Shown piece after piece: positions 18,849 to 27,604 of a stretch of DNA of 64,000 nucleotides (positions are counted from its first letter, which is position 1; every line of letters begins with the position of its first letter). Below the pieces are notes generated by a model that saw nothing but the letters and a program-made list of their open reading frames with translations, made no database searches and had not been told where the DNA came from. Location of the stretch: assembly GCF_001426245.1 (NCBI RefSeq), contig NZ_LMCM01000010.1, positions 186,001 through 250,000 on the forward strand. Reading direction: 5' to 3'. The stretch is from Phycicoccus sp. Root101. Its GTDB lineage: Bacteria; Actinomycetota; Actinomycetes; Actinomycetales; Dermatophilaceae. Position numbers and translations under genes: made by a program.

Positions 18849-18876
18849 CTCAGGTCGACGGGGGCGGTGCCGATGT
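18849..18876 (+). promoter_or_regulatory. FliA-type promoter of the flgB operon
   Basis: CTCA (18849-18852), 16 bases, GCCGATGT (18869-18876), the same spacing as the fliC promoter. It lies 105 bases before flgB and should drive the basal body and export genes down to flgE. Confidence 0.7.
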
Positions 18877-18980
18877 GGGGACTGGCCATGGATGGCCATC
18901 GCCGCCAAGGACGTGTGGCAACACCACGACGTGTCCTTGTCACGCGCCCCCACGCGCGGCGAACGCCCTCCAGGAGAGCC

Positions 18981-19337
18981 ATGATCGACCCGATTGGCGA
19001 CACCACGATGCGCGCCCTCGGGCAGGCGCTGAACGGCCTGTCCCTGCGTCAGCGCACCATCGCCGACAACATCGCGAACGTCGACACCCCCCGCTTCCTG
19101 GCCGGCAAGGTCGACTTCGAGAGCAGCCTGATCTCCGCGCTCAGCAACGGCTCCGACCCCGCATCTGCCGCTCCGACCTCGGCGCGTTCGCTCGAGCCCA
19201 CCCGTGAGAACGGCAACAACGTCAACCTCGACGAGGAGACCCTCGCCGGTGCCGAGACCGGGCTGACCTACCAGCTGGGCGTCCAGGCCATGACCGACCA
19301 CTTCCAGCGCATGCGCATCGCGATGGGGAGCGCCTGA
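18981..19337 (+). CDS. flgB: Flagellar basal-body proximal rod protein FlgB
   Basis: The 118-residue protein has the FlgB N-terminus ALNGLSLRQRTIADNIANVDTPRFLAGKVDFESSL and the C-terminal rod motif GAETGLTYQLGVQAMTDHFQRMRIAM. It is a proximal rod subunit exported by the flagellar type III apparatus. CCAGGAGAG lies just upstream of the ATG. First gene of the long basal-body operon; it overlaps flgC by one base. Confidence 0.95.
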   Translation: MIDPIGDTTMRALGQALNGLSLRQRTIADNIANVDTPRFLAGKVDFESSLISALSNGSDPASAAPTSARSLEPTRENGNNVNLDEETLAGAETGLTYQLGVQAMTDHFQRMRIAMGSA

Positions 19338-19735
19338 TGGGCCTGTTCGGTGCGATGAACATCGCCGGGTCGGGCCTCGTCCTGCACCGCAAGTGGATGG
19401 ACGCGGTGTCGGACAACATCGCCAACATCAACACCGTCCGCCCGACCAGCGGCAACGCCTTCCAGGCGCGCTACGTCGTGGCCCAGGCCGACGGGTACGG
19501 CAAGCCCGAGGGCGTCCAGGTCGCCGGTGTCGAGTTCGGCAGCGCGGAGGGCCGCATGGTCTACCAGCCCGGCCACCCGCTCGCCGACGCCGACGGCTAC
19601 GTCAAGCTCCCCGACATCGACATGTCCGACCAGATGACCCAGCTGATCATGGCCCAGCGCGGCTACCAGGCGAACCTCGCCGTGGTCGAGCGTGCGCAGG
19701 CCGCCTACCAGCAGGCCATCGGGCTGGGCCGCTGA
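19337..19735 (+). CDS. flgC: Flagellar basal-body rod protein FlgC
   Basis: The 132-residue protein has the FlgC start MNIAGSGLVLHRKWMDAVSDNIANINTVRPTSGNAFQARYVV and the end VKLPDIDMSDQMTQLIMAQRGYQANLAVVERAQAAYQQAIGLGR. It is a rod subunit just beyond FlgB. Length matches the family. Confidence 0.96.
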   Translation: MGLFGAMNIAGSGLVLHRKWMDAVSDNIANINTVRPTSGNAFQARYVVAQADGYGKPEGVQVAGVEFGSAEGRMVYQPGHPLADADGYVKLPDIDMSDQMTQLIMAQRGYQANLAVVERAQAAYQQAIGLGR

Positions 19736-19737
19736 CC

Positions 19738-20034
19738 ATGGTCATCCCTCCCATCTCCTCGATCGGCGCCCTGCCGCCGGTCACCGCCACCGCTCCCACC
19801 GCGGCGGCGAACCCGGCCGGCTTCAGCAACGCCCTCGAACAGGGCCTCGAGAAGCTCCAGTCCCTGCACCAGACGAGCGACAAGATGGCCGTCCAGGCGG
19901 TCACCGGTCAGCTCCAGGACGTGCACCAGTACACGATCGCCGCCAATGAGGCCGCCGTCGCCACCCAGCTGACCGTCGCCGTGCGCAACAAGGCCGTCGA
20001 GGCGTTCACCGAGATCATGAGGATGCCGATGTGA
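19738..20034 (+). CDS. fliE: Flagellar hook-basal body protein FliE
   Basis: The 98-residue protein ends with the FliE signature VHQYTIAANEAAVATQLTVAVRNKAVEAFTEIMRMPM. FliE links the MS ring to the rod and is the first axial protein exported. It starts two bases after flgC and overlaps fliF by four (GTGA). Confidence 0.94.
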   Translation: MVIPPISSIGALPPVTATAPTAAANPAGFSNALEQGLEKLQSLHQTSDKMAVQAVTGQLQDVHQYTIAANEAAVATQLTVAVRNKAVEAFTEIMRMPM

Positions 20035-21623
20035 ACGGCTTCGACCCGAAGGCCCTCCTGGGCCGGTTCAACAGGTTGTTCGGCGGCTTCACGCCGGGGC
20101 AGCGCGTCGTCACGGCCGTGGCGGCGCTCGCCGTCGTCGTCGGTGGCGTCATGTTCGTCTCGTGGGTGTCCAAGCCCAGCTACGCACCGGTGTTCACCGG
20201 CCTCAGCTCGGCCGACGCCGCCGCGATCACCGCCAAGCTCACGGACTCGGGCGAGCCGTACCAGCTCGCCGACGGCGGCCAGACCGTCATGGTCCCGCAG
20301 GCCGACGTCTACCAGACCCGCATCACCCTGTCGGGCGAGGGGCTGCCGGCCGGCGACTCGAACTCGCAGGGCTACTCGCTGCTGGACAAGCAGAGCATGA
20401 CGAGCAGCGACTTCCAGCAGAAGGTCACCTACCAGCGCGCCCTCGAGGGCGAGCTCTCCAAGACCATCGAGTCGATCGAGGGCGTGCAGGCCGCGGTCGT
20501 GCACCTCGCCGTCCCGCAGGACGACGTGTTCACCACCGACGCCGCCAAGCCCACCGGTTCGGTGCTGGTCAAGACCGCGCCCGGCACCAACCTCTCGTCG
20601 ACGATGGTCGACTCGATCGTCCACCTGGTCGCAGGATCCGTGGCCAAGCTCGACCCCGCCCAGGTGACCGTCGCCGACGCCAGCGGCAAGGTGCTCAACG
20701 CCGCCGGTGAGAACGGTGGCGGGTCGGCCGGCGCCGACGCCCGCCAGTCCCAGCAGATCGCCGTGTCCGACGCCACTGCCGCCGCGGTGCAGTCGATGCT
20801 CGACAAGGTCGTCGGCCCCGGCAAGGCCGTCGTCCGGGTCGACGCCCAGCTCAACTTCGACCAGCAGACGATCGACCGCCAGGAGTACGTCCCGACCAAG
20901 CCGAACACCACGCTCACGCAGACCAAGAGCAAGGAGACCTACAACGGCGCCGGTGGCGCCCCGGTCGGTGGGGTCCTCGGCCCCGACAACGTCGGCACCG
21001 GGACCACGGGCTCCGGCAAGAACAACTACGTCAAGGAGGACTCGACCCAGACGAACGCGGTCGGCACCCTCAAGGAGCAGACGACCACGGCGCCCGGCAA
21101 GATCCAGCGGCTGAGCGTCGCGGTCCTGCTCGACGCCAAGTCGGCGGGCTCGGTCGACCAGACGCAGCTGAGCTCGCTGGTCTCGGCCGCGGCCGGCCTC
21201 GACCCCAAGCGCGGCGACGTCGTCCAGGTCAGCCAGATGGCCTTCGACACCACGGCCGCGGCCACGGCCAAGAAGGAGCTCGACGCGGCGGCCGCCGACA
21301 AGAAGCGCGCCGACATGATCAGCCTGGGCAAGACCGTCGGGCTCGGCGTCCTCATCCTGCTCGCCCTCGTCATCGGCCTCCTGCGCTCGCGTCGCCGTGG
21401 CGGGCCGGCCGCCCCGCAGGAGATCGAGGTGTACCGGGTCCCGACCGGACCGGCGCCCGTCGACGCCCTGCTGGAGCAGGCGGAGTCGCGCTCGGCAGCA
21501 CCGCACCGCGAGAGCGCCGGCGAGCTGCGTGCGCAGTCCCGCGAGACCATCGGCACCCTGGCGCGCGAGCGCCCCGACGACGTGGCCCGCCTCCTGCGCG
21601 GCTGGATCGCGGACGGCAGCTGA
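20031..21623 (+). CDS. fliF: Flagellar MS-ring protein FliF
   Basis: The 530-residue protein has two transmembrane segments (about 25-45, VVTAVAALAVVVGGVMFVSW, and about 430-450, KTVGLGVLILLALVIGLLRS). Between them lie the ring-building domains with YQLADGGQTVMVPQADVYQTRITLSGEGLPAGDSNSQGYSLLDKQ. The C-terminal cytoplasmic tail after residue 460 contacts FliG. FliF forms the MS ring in the plasma membrane. GTG start overlapping fliE. Confidence 0.97.
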   Translation: MNGFDPKALLGRFNRLFGGFTPGQRVVTAVAALAVVVGGVMFVSWVSKPSYAPVFTGLSSADAAAITAKLTDSGEPYQLADGGQTVMVPQADVYQTRITLSGEGLPAGDSNSQGYSLLDKQSMTSSDFQQKVTYQRALEGELSKTIESIEGVQAAVVHLAVPQDDVFTTDAAKPTGSVLVKTAPGTNLSSTMVDSIVHLVAGSVAKLDPAQVTVADASGKVLNAAGENGGGSAGADARQSQQIAVSDATAAAVQSMLDKVVGPGKAVVRVDAQLNFDQQTIDRQEYVPTKPNTTLTQTKSKETYNGAGGAPVGGVLGPDNVGTGTTGSGKNNYVKEDSTQTNAVGTLKEQTTTAPGKIQRLSVAVLLDAKSAGSVDQTQLSSLVSAAAGLDPKRGDVVQVSQMAFDTTAAATAKKELDAAAADKKRADMISLGKTVGLGVLILLALVIGLLRSRRRGGPAAPQEIEVYRVPTGPAPVDALLEQAESRSAAPHRESAGELRAQSRETIGTLARERPDDVARLLRGWIADGS

Positions 21624-22642
21624 TGACCGTGATGACGACGGAGCTCACCGGGCTCCGCAAGGCGGCCGTGCTCCTGGTGCAGCTCGGCAGCGAGGACTCC
21701 GCGCACGTCCTGCGTTCGCTGCGCCCCAGCGAGGTCGAGGCCCTCACGGCCGAGATCGCCCGGCTCGACGGCGCCGACCTGCACACGCAGGACGTCGTGC
21801 TCGGCGAGTTCACCTCGATGGTCCGCGCCCAGGAGTACTACGTCCAGGGTGGCATCGAGCTGGCCGAGGAGATGCTCGTCAAGACCCTCGGCCCCGAGCG
21901 CGCCAAGGACGTCCTGTCCCGCCTCAACACCTCCCTCTCGCAGACGCCGTTCGCGTTCCTGCGCCGCGTCGACGCCCGCCTGCTGCTGACGTACCTGCAG
22001 GACGAGCACCCGCAGACCATCTCGCTCGTGCTCGCCCACATGGCCACCGACCAGGCCGCCATCCTGCTCAGCGGTCTCCCGGAGGAGATGCAGGCCGACG
22101 TCGCGCACCGCCTCGCCGTCATGGACCGCACCGCACCCGAGATCGTGCGGCAGGTCGAGAGCCACCTCGAGCACCGCCTGGCCAACCTCGTGCAGAGCTC
22201 GGACTACACGTCGGTCGGGGGCCTCGGCCCGCTCGTCGGCATCATCAACAGCTCCGAGCGCTCGACCGAGCGGCTCATCCTCGAGGGCCTCGAGCAGCGC
22301 GACCCCGAGCTCGCCGAAGAGGTCCGGGCACAGATGTTCATGTTCGAGGACATCGTCAACCTCGACGACCGGGCGGTCCAGGCCGTGCTGCGCCAGGTCG
22401 ACACCAAGCAGCTGGCCCTGGCCCTGAAGGGTGTCTCGACCGAGGTGCGGGACAAGATCACGCGCAACATGTCCGAGCGTGCGGGCGCCGGCCTCGTCGA
22501 GGAGATCGAGGTCATGGGCCCGGTCCGGCTCAAGCAGGTCGAGGAGGCGCAGGCCGTCATCATCCGCCTGATCCGCTCCCTCGAGGAGTCCGGCGACATC
22601 ATCGTCTCGCGCGGGGGTGGCGGCGATGACCTCGTCCTCTGA
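21623..22642 (+). CDS. fliG: Flagellar motor switch protein FliG
   Basis: The 339-residue protein starts LTGLRKAAVLLVQLGSEDSAHVLRSLRPSEVEALTAEI (FliF-binding domain). It contains the middle-domain EHPQTISLVLAHM and ends with the torque-generating domain MFMFEDIVNLDDRAVQAVLRQVDTKQLALALKG and MSERAGAGLVEEIEVMGPVRLKQVEEAQ. It couples the C ring to the MotA stator. One-base overlap with fliF. Confidence 0.98.
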   Translation: MTVMTTELTGLRKAAVLLVQLGSEDSAHVLRSLRPSEVEALTAEIARLDGADLHTQDVVLGEFTSMVRAQEYYVQGGIELAEEMLVKTLGPERAKDVLSRLNTSLSQTPFAFLRRVDARLLLTYLQDEHPQTISLVLAHMATDQAAILLSGLPEEMQADVAHRLAVMDRTAPEIVRQVESHLEHRLANLVQSSDYTSVGGLGPLVGIINSSERSTERLILEGLEQRDPELAEEVRAQMFMFEDIVNLDDRAVQAVLRQVDTKQLALALKGVSTEVRDKITRNMSERAGAGLVEEIEVMGPVRLKQVEEAQAVIIRLIRSLEESGDIIVSRGGGGDDLVL

Positions 22643-23291
22643 CCTGCGTCCCGCGACGGTGCTGCTGCGCAGCTCCGCCACGGCCGGGGTGCGTCCCGCC
22701 CTGTTCTCGACCCGCCAGCTCAGCCACGCCTCGGGTGTCGTGGGAGCCGGCTCCGTGTCGTCCCAGCAGTTCGAGGAGGGGCACGACGCCGGGTACCAGG
22801 AGGGCCTGCTCGCGGCAGCCCGCGAGCAGGAGCTCTGGGTCGAGCAGGCCGCGGCCCGCGAGCAGGCCGCCCGGGCCGAGCGCGACCGCCGGTTCGCCGC
22901 CGAGCTCGACGCCCTGCGGGCCGCCGTCGCCGATGCGACCGCGTCCGCGACCGTGGCTGACGTGTATGCGGTCGCCGTGCCGATGGCGGTCGAGATCGCC
23001 GAGGCCCTGGTGGGCCACCACCTGCGCGTCGACGACTGCGCCGCCCGCGACGCGGTCGAGCGCGCCCTCGTCGGCATCCCGCGGGGCTCCGACGTGACGG
23101 TGCACGTCCACCCCGACGACACCGAGCTGACCCCCGACTCCCTCGCGGACCTCGTGCCCGGCTGCGCCGTGCACGTCGTCCCGGACGCCTCCGTCGAGCG
23201 CGGTGGCTGCCTCGTCGACATCGGCGACCGCACCATCGACGCCCAGCTGGGCACGGCACTCGCCCGGGTCCGGGAGGTGCTGTCCTCGTGA
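22626..23291 (+). CDS. fliH: Flagellar export ATPase regulator FliH
   Basis: The 221-residue protein has a coiled-coil middle with the FliH-like GxxxG-type run FEEGHDAGYQEGLLAAAREQELWVEQAAAREQAARAERDR (about 48-88). The C-terminal domain resembles V-ATPase E subunits and ends DASVERGGCLVDIGDRTIDAQLGTALARVREVL. It holds FliI in check and brings it to the export gate. It overlaps the fliG end by 17 bases if ATG 22626 is used; GTG 22617 is an alternative. Confidence 0.9.
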   Translation: MTSSSDLRPATVLLRSSATAGVRPALFSTRQLSHASGVVGAGSVSSQQFEEGHDAGYQEGLLAAAREQELWVEQAAAREQAARAERDRRFAAELDALRAAVADATASATVADVYAVAVPMAVEIAEALVGHHLRVDDCAARDAVERALVGIPRGSDVTVHVHPDDTELTPDSLADLVPGCAVHVVPDASVERGGCLVDIGDRTIDAQLGTALARVREVLSS

Positions 23292-24586
23292 GCCCCGTGC
23301 TCGACGACCTGCTGCGTGCCGCCCGGCCCCGCGTGACCGGGCGGGTCACCCGTGCCCTCGGTGTGGGCATCGAGGTCTCCGGTCTCGACGTCGCCGTGGG
23401 TGAGGCGGTCGAGGTCCTGGGCGACCAGGGCCCGATCCTCGCCGAGGTCGTCGCGCTCGACGGCGACGCCGCGCGCTGCCTGCCCGTCTCCGACCTGCGC
23501 GGTGTCCGCCGCGGCGCCGCCGTCGCCTCCACCGGTGGCCCCCTCCGGGTCCCGGTCGGGGCCGGCCTCATCGGCCGCGTGGTCGACGCCCTCGGCCGGC
23601 CCATCGACGGCGGCCCGGCCCTGTCCGACGTGACGTGGGAGACCTCGGACGGCACGCCCCCGCCGGCGATGACCCGCGACCGGATCGACACCCAGCTCGG
23701 CCTCGGCATCCGTGCCATCGACACCCTCGTGCCGTGCGGTCGTGGCCAGCGCATGGGCATCTTCGCCGGGTCGGGCGTCGGCAAGTCCAGCCTGCTCTCG
23801 ATGATGGTCCGCGGCACCGAGGCCCCGGTCTGCGTGCTCGCCCTGGTCGGTGAGCGCGGTCGCGAGGTGCGCGAGTTCGTCGAGCACGACCTCGGCCCCG
23901 AGGGCCTCGCGCGGGCGGTCGTCGTCGTGGCGACGTCCGACGAGCCTGCGCTGGTGCGCCTGCACGCCGCCTTCACCGCCACCCGCATCGCCGAGTGGTT
24001 CCGCGACCAGGGCCAGGACGTCCTGCTCTGCATGGACAGCGTCACCCGCGTGGCCATGGCGCAGCGCGAGGTGGGCCTCGCCGCGGGTGAGCCACCGGCC
24101 ACGCGCGGCTACCCGCCGTCGGTGTTCGGCCTGCTGCCGCGCCTGCTCGAGCGTGCCGGCACCTCCCACTCCGGCAGCATCACCGGCCTCTACACGGTGC
24201 TCGTCGAGGGCGACGACATGAACGACCCCATCGCCGACTCCGTCCGCTCGATCCTGGACGGCCACATCGTCCTCGACCGCCGGCTGGCGACCTCGGGCCA
24301 CTTCCCCTGCATCGACGTCCTCGAGTCGGTCTCGCGGACCACCCGTGCCCTCACCGACGGGCCGCAGCGGGCGGCTGCGTCGTCCCTGCGCCAGCTGTTG
24401 GCGGCCCGTCGCGACGCCAAGGACCTGGTCGAGATCGGCGCCTACGTCGCCGGGAGCAACCCGCTGGTCGACCGTGCCCTGCAGTTCTCCGCCCCCATCG
24501 ACCTGTTCCTGCGCCAGGACCTCGACGACGTCGCCGACCTCGGTGAGAGCTGGTCGGCCCTGCACCAGCTGGCAGGTGCGATGTGA
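23288..24586 (+). CDS. fliI: Flagellum-specific export ATPase FliI
   Basis: The 432-residue protein is F1-beta-like: Walker A FAGSGVGKSSLLSMMVR (about 157-173), Walker B region DVLLCMDSVTRVAMAQREVGLAAGEPPATRGYPPSVF, and SGSITGLYTVLVEGDDMNDPIADSVRSILDGHIVLDR. It hydrolyses ATP to prepare export substrates. The family length is about 430-450. GTG start overlaps fliH; GTG of fliJ overlaps its stop. Confidence 0.98.
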   Translation: MSPVLDDLLRAARPRVTGRVTRALGVGIEVSGLDVAVGEAVEVLGDQGPILAEVVALDGDAARCLPVSDLRGVRRGAAVASTGGPLRVPVGAGLIGRVVDALGRPIDGGPALSDVTWETSDGTPPPAMTRDRIDTQLGLGIRAIDTLVPCGRGQRMGIFAGSGVGKSSLLSMMVRGTEAPVCVLALVGERGREVREFVEHDLGPEGLARAVVVVATSDEPALVRLHAAFTATRIAEWFRDQGQDVLLCMDSVTRVAMAQREVGLAAGEPPATRGYPPSVFGLLPRLLERAGTSHSGSITGLYTVLVEGDDMNDPIADSVRSILDGHIVLDRRLATSGHFPCIDVLESVSRTTRALTDGPQRAAASSLRQLLAARRDAKDLVEIGAYVAGSNPLVDRALQFSAPIDLFLRQDLDDVADLGESWSALHQLAGAM

Positions 24587-25011
24587 CCGCCCGTCGTGAC
24601 CGCCTCGCCGTCGTGCTGAAGGTGCGCAAGATCCAGGAGGAGCGCCGTCAGGCCGATCTCTCCCGGGCTCTCGCCGACGCTGCCGTGGCCCAAGGCCACG
24701 CGGACGCTGCCCTCGAGCGCTACACCGACGTCACGCAGGCCCCCCAGGTGCTCGGTGCCGCGGCGTTCGTCGCTGCCCGCGCCCTGGCCAGTGGCCGCGC
24801 CGAGCAGGTCGCCGTCACCACGAGCCGGCACGAGCTGGCCGTCGGCGAGAGCGACCGTGCGCGGGCGCTGCTCACCGAGGCGATGACCCGCACCTCGGGT
24901 CTCGAGCGCCTCGTCGAGCGTGAGGACTTCATCGCCCTCCGCGGGCTGCTGGCCGCAGACCAGCGGGCTGCCGAGGAGAGCGCCGGCGCGCTGAAGCGAG
25001 GCCTCTCATGA
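24583..25011 (+). CDS. fliJ: Flagellar export protein FliJ
   Basis: The 142-residue protein is one long coiled coil (RLAVVLKVRKIQEERRQADLSRALADAAVAQ ... ALAEQVAVTTSRHEL). FliJ resembles the gamma subunit of F1 and stimulates FliI. Identification rests on size, coiled-coil character and position between fliI and a cell-wall hydrolase; the sequence itself is little conserved. Confidence 0.82.
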   Translation: MTARRDRLAVVLKVRKIQEERRQADLSRALADAAVAQGHADAALERYTDVTQAPQVLGAAAFVAARALASGRAEQVAVTTSRHELAVGESDRARALLTEAMTRTSGLERLVEREDFIALRGLLAADQRAAEESAGALKRGLS

Positions 25012-26027
25012 GCATCGACACCGTCGGCCCCGCGGGCGCGCTCGCGCGGATCGCTGCCATCCAGAGCCGGTTCACCGTCGCGGCCCCGACCGCGACCACG
25101 AGCACCTCGGCGACGTCCGCCACCGCCACGACCGCCACCTCCGGGTCGACCGCGACGTCCTTCGACGACGTGCTAGGTAGCGCCCTCGACCAGGTCAAGG
25201 CCCTTCAGGCGCAGTCGATCTCGAATCCCTCGAGCACCGGTGGCGACCTCGGTGCCCGGGCGGTGGACGCCGCGAAGAAGTACCTCGGCGTCCCCTACGT
25301 GTGGGGCGGCACCGACCCGGCGAAGGGCCTCGACTGCTCCGGCCTGGTGCAGCGGGCGTACGCCGACGTGGGCGTGACCCTGCCCCGTGTCGCCGCCGAC
25401 CAGGCGCGGATGGGGACGGCCGTGCCGGACCTCGCCGACGCGCGGCCCGGGGACCTCGTCGCCTTCGGCAGCCCCGTCGACCACATCGGCATCTACGTCG
25501 GCGACGGCAAGATGGTCGTGGCCCCGCGGGCCGGCCAGGACGTCAAGATCCAGGACGTCTACCGCACCCCCACGGCCATCCGGCGCATCGCGGCGCCGGC
25601 CGACCCGTCCTCCGCCGCCGTGGGTGGCACGGGTGGCCCGGCCGGTGTGCCGGCCCAGCTCAAGAGCCTGTTCGCCAGCGCCGCCCAGCGGTATGACGTC
25701 CCGGTCGCCCTGCTCACGTCGGTCGCCAAGGCCGAGAGCGGCTTCAACCCGAACGCCGTCAGCCCCGCCGGTGCGGTGGGCCTCATGCAGCTGATGCCCG
25801 CCACCGCCCGGGGCCTCGGGGTCGACCCGCGCAACCCGGCGCAGGCCATCGACGGTGCGGCGCGCCTGCTCGCCAGGCACCTCGACACCTTCGGGTCCAC
25901 CTCGCTGGCGGTCGCCGCCTACAACGCCGGCCCCGGTGCCGTGCAGCGGTACGGCGGTGTGCCGCCCTACCGGGAGACCCAGCAGTACGTGCAACGCGTG
26001 ATCGGCTACATGGGAGGTGCCGCGTGA
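25008..26027 (+). CDS. Fused NlpC/P60 peptidase and lytic transglycosylase of the flagellar locus
   Basis: The 339-residue protein has a Ser/Thr/Ala-rich N-terminus without a Sec signal. An NlpC/P60 domain follows (KKYLGVPYVWGGTDPAKGLDCSGLVQ; catalytic C110, H159 in VDHIGIYVGDG), then a C-terminal SLT domain (LTSVAKAESGFNPNAVSPAGAVGLMQLMPATARGLG; catalytic E243; AYNAGPGAVQRYGG). It could cut both the peptide stems and the glycan of peptidoglycan to let the rod through, the job of FlgJ in Gram-negatives. It is coupled by overlaps to fliJ and fliK, which suggests export through the flagellar apparatus. Confidence 0.93.
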   Translation: MSIDTVGPAGALARIAAIQSRFTVAAPTATTSTSATSATATTATSGSTATSFDDVLGSALDQVKALQAQSISNPSSTGGDLGARAVDAAKKYLGVPYVWGGTDPAKGLDCSGLVQRAYADVGVTLPRVAADQARMGTAVPDLADARPGDLVAFGSPVDHIGIYVGDGKMVVAPRAGQDVKIQDVYRTPTAIRRIAAPADPSSAAVGGTGGPAGVPAQLKSLFASAAQRYDVPVALLTSVAKAESGFNPNAVSPAGAVGLMQLMPATARGLGVDPRNPAQAIDGAARLLARHLDTFGSTSLAVAAYNAGPGAVQRYGGVPPYRETQQYVQRVIGYMGGAA

Positions 26028-27604
26028 CCCGCGTCGAGATGTTCCCCGTCGCCCCGGCGACCCCCGCCACCGCACCGGTCGGCGGCCGCAACGCCGACGA
26101 CGGTGCGGGCTTCGAGGTGGCCATCCGCTCCCAGCTCGACTCCGGTCGCGGTGTCCACGCCCGCGACCGGGTCGACCCAGCGGACCCCCGTGGCCGTTCC
26201 ACCGTGAGCGAGCGCAGCCAGCGCCCCACTCCTGACTCGGTGTTCGAGCGCCCGGACCGTCCGATCCAGTCGGACCGCACGGACCGCACCGACCACCCGC
26301 ACCACCCGATCCGTCCCGGCCACCCCGCGCGGTTCGAGCGGCCGACCCGGGACGAGTCCCCGGCCGGGCCCGTCCACGGCAAGGACCCCTCCGCGAGCTC
26401 GTCGAAGGGCGCAGGGGACTTCGTCGCCTGCGCGTCGCAGCCGTCCTCCGACGCAGACCACGCCCCCGAGCCCGGCACGACGACGGCCGTCGGTACCCCG
26501 ACGACCGGGGGCGAGGCGACGGTCGTCGCGGCGGGTGCGACCTCGTCCGCCACGTCCACCCCGAGCGCCTCGACGCCGGGTGCCCCCGACGGCACGTCCG
26601 CCGTCGCCGCGGCGACCCAGGCCGAGGCGACCGCTGCCACCGACGCCCTCCCCACCGGTGCCGGTGACGTGGCGGCAGGGACCCCGGCTGCGGGCACGAC
26701 CGACGCCGACCAGGTCGCGGCTCGACCCGAGGGCGGCCAGCCCGGTGGAGCACAGCCCGGTGGAGCCCAGTCCGGTGGCACCCAGTCCGGGACCGGGCAG
26801 GGCGGCGCCGGTCAGCAGGGTTCCGGCCAGTCCGAGGGCCCCGTCCCGACCCTCGTGCACGGCCGCCCGGCATCCCTCGGTGGCGTCGCCTCGTCACGCG
26901 CCGACGCCGGCACGGACACCTCGGTGACGGGGGGGGCGCCGAAAGGCCAGGTCACGCCCGTCGACGCTGCCACCGTGCCGGTCACGGCGGGCGTCGCCCC
27001 GGCCCTCGCCGCGGCGACGGTCACCTCGGGACTCACCTCCACGGCCGCAGCCGCTGCCGCTGCGGCGGCGTCGGCGTCGGCGACCGCACCGGCCGCACCC
27101 GCCACGGGCACCACCGCTGCGTCCCCCGCAGCGACGGCCCCGGCAGCCAACCCCGTGGTGCCGCTGCCCCCGCAGGCGCAGGTGCTCAGCGCGGTGTCGC
27201 CCCTGCTGACCGGTCCGGACGGGACGCACCGCGTCACCGTGCACCTCGAGCCCGAGAACCTCGGCAAGGTCCGGGTCCAGCTCTCGCTCAGTGGGGGAGA
27301 GGTGGCCCTGCACCTCATCGCCGCCGACGCCGCCACCCGGGAGACGCTGCGACAGGGGCTGCCGGAGCTGCGGGCGCAGCTCGAGCAGTCCGGCCTGCGG
27401 ACGGCGGAGATGGACGTCCAGTCCGGACCCTCCGACCTGTTCGGCCAGGCCGGGGCGGGTGCCGGCACCAGCGGTGGCCACGCGCCGCGGACCGGGCACG
27501 GCGCCATACCGCGCCACCGCACGACCACCGCCGACACCCCCCTGCCGAGCCCGAGCCCCACCCGCTCCCTGTCCCACGACGTCGCCCTCGACGTCAGAAT
27601 GTGA
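26024..27604 (+). CDS. fliK: Hook-length control protein FliK
   Basis: The 526-residue protein is low-complexity over its first 390 residues, with a His/Asp/Arg-rich stretch near 80-115 and Thr/Ala/Gly-rich stretches after. It ends in a Flg_hook domain: GTHRVTVHLEPENLGKVRVQLSLSGGEVALHLIAADAATRETLRQGLPELRAQLEQSGL. The flexible N-terminus acts as molecular ruler and the C-terminal part switches FlhB specificity. GTG start overlaps the hydrolase gene; GTGA overlap leads into flgD. Confidence 0.93.
   Translation: MTRVEMFPVAPATPATAPVGGRNADDGAGFEVAIRSQLDSGRGVHARDRVDPADPRGRSTVSERSQRPTPDSVFERPDRPIQSDRTDRTDHPHHPIRPGHPARFERPTRDESPAGPVHGKDPSASSSKGAGDFVACASQPSSDADHAPEPGTTTAVGTPTTGGEATVVAAGATSSATSTPSASTPGAPDGTSAVAAATQAEATAATDALPTGAGDVAAGTPAAGTTDADQVAARPEGGQPGGAQPGGAQSGGTQSGTGQGGAGQQGSGQSEGPVPTLVHGRPASLGGVASSRADAGTDTSVTGGAPKGQVTPVDAATVPVTAGVAPALAAATVTSGLTSTAAAAAAAAASASATAPAAPATGTTAASPAATAPAANPVVPLPPQAQVLSAVSPLLTGPDGTHRVTVHLEPENLGKVRVQLSLSGGEVALHLIAADAATRETLRQGLPELRAQLEQSGLRTAEMDVQSGPSDLFGQAGAGAGTSGGHAPRTGHGAIPRHRTTTADTPLPSPSPTRSLSHDVALDVRM
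26741..26800 (+). repeat. 15-bp tandem repeat inside fliK
   Basis: Four copies of a 15-bp unit beginning CCCGGTGGAGC encode PGGAQ-PGGAQ-SGGTQ-SGTGQ. Copy-number changes would keep the frame and alter ruler length. Confidence 0.7.

Larger units (their letters stand above)
18635..18980. other. 346-bp intergenic region between flgL and flgB
   Basis: It contains an imperfect hairpin (18638-18676) whose arms start GTATGG and end CCATAC, probably ending the flgL transcript, and the flgB promoter at 18849-18876. No coding sequence is seen. Confidence 0.6.

Noticed and set aside
21026-24565. A 1,179-codon open frame on the minus strand opposite fliF-fliI
   Set aside because: It is the antisense shadow of high-GC codon usage; its product is Arg/Gly/Asp/Glu-rich low complexity, while the plus strand carries four clear flagellar genes.
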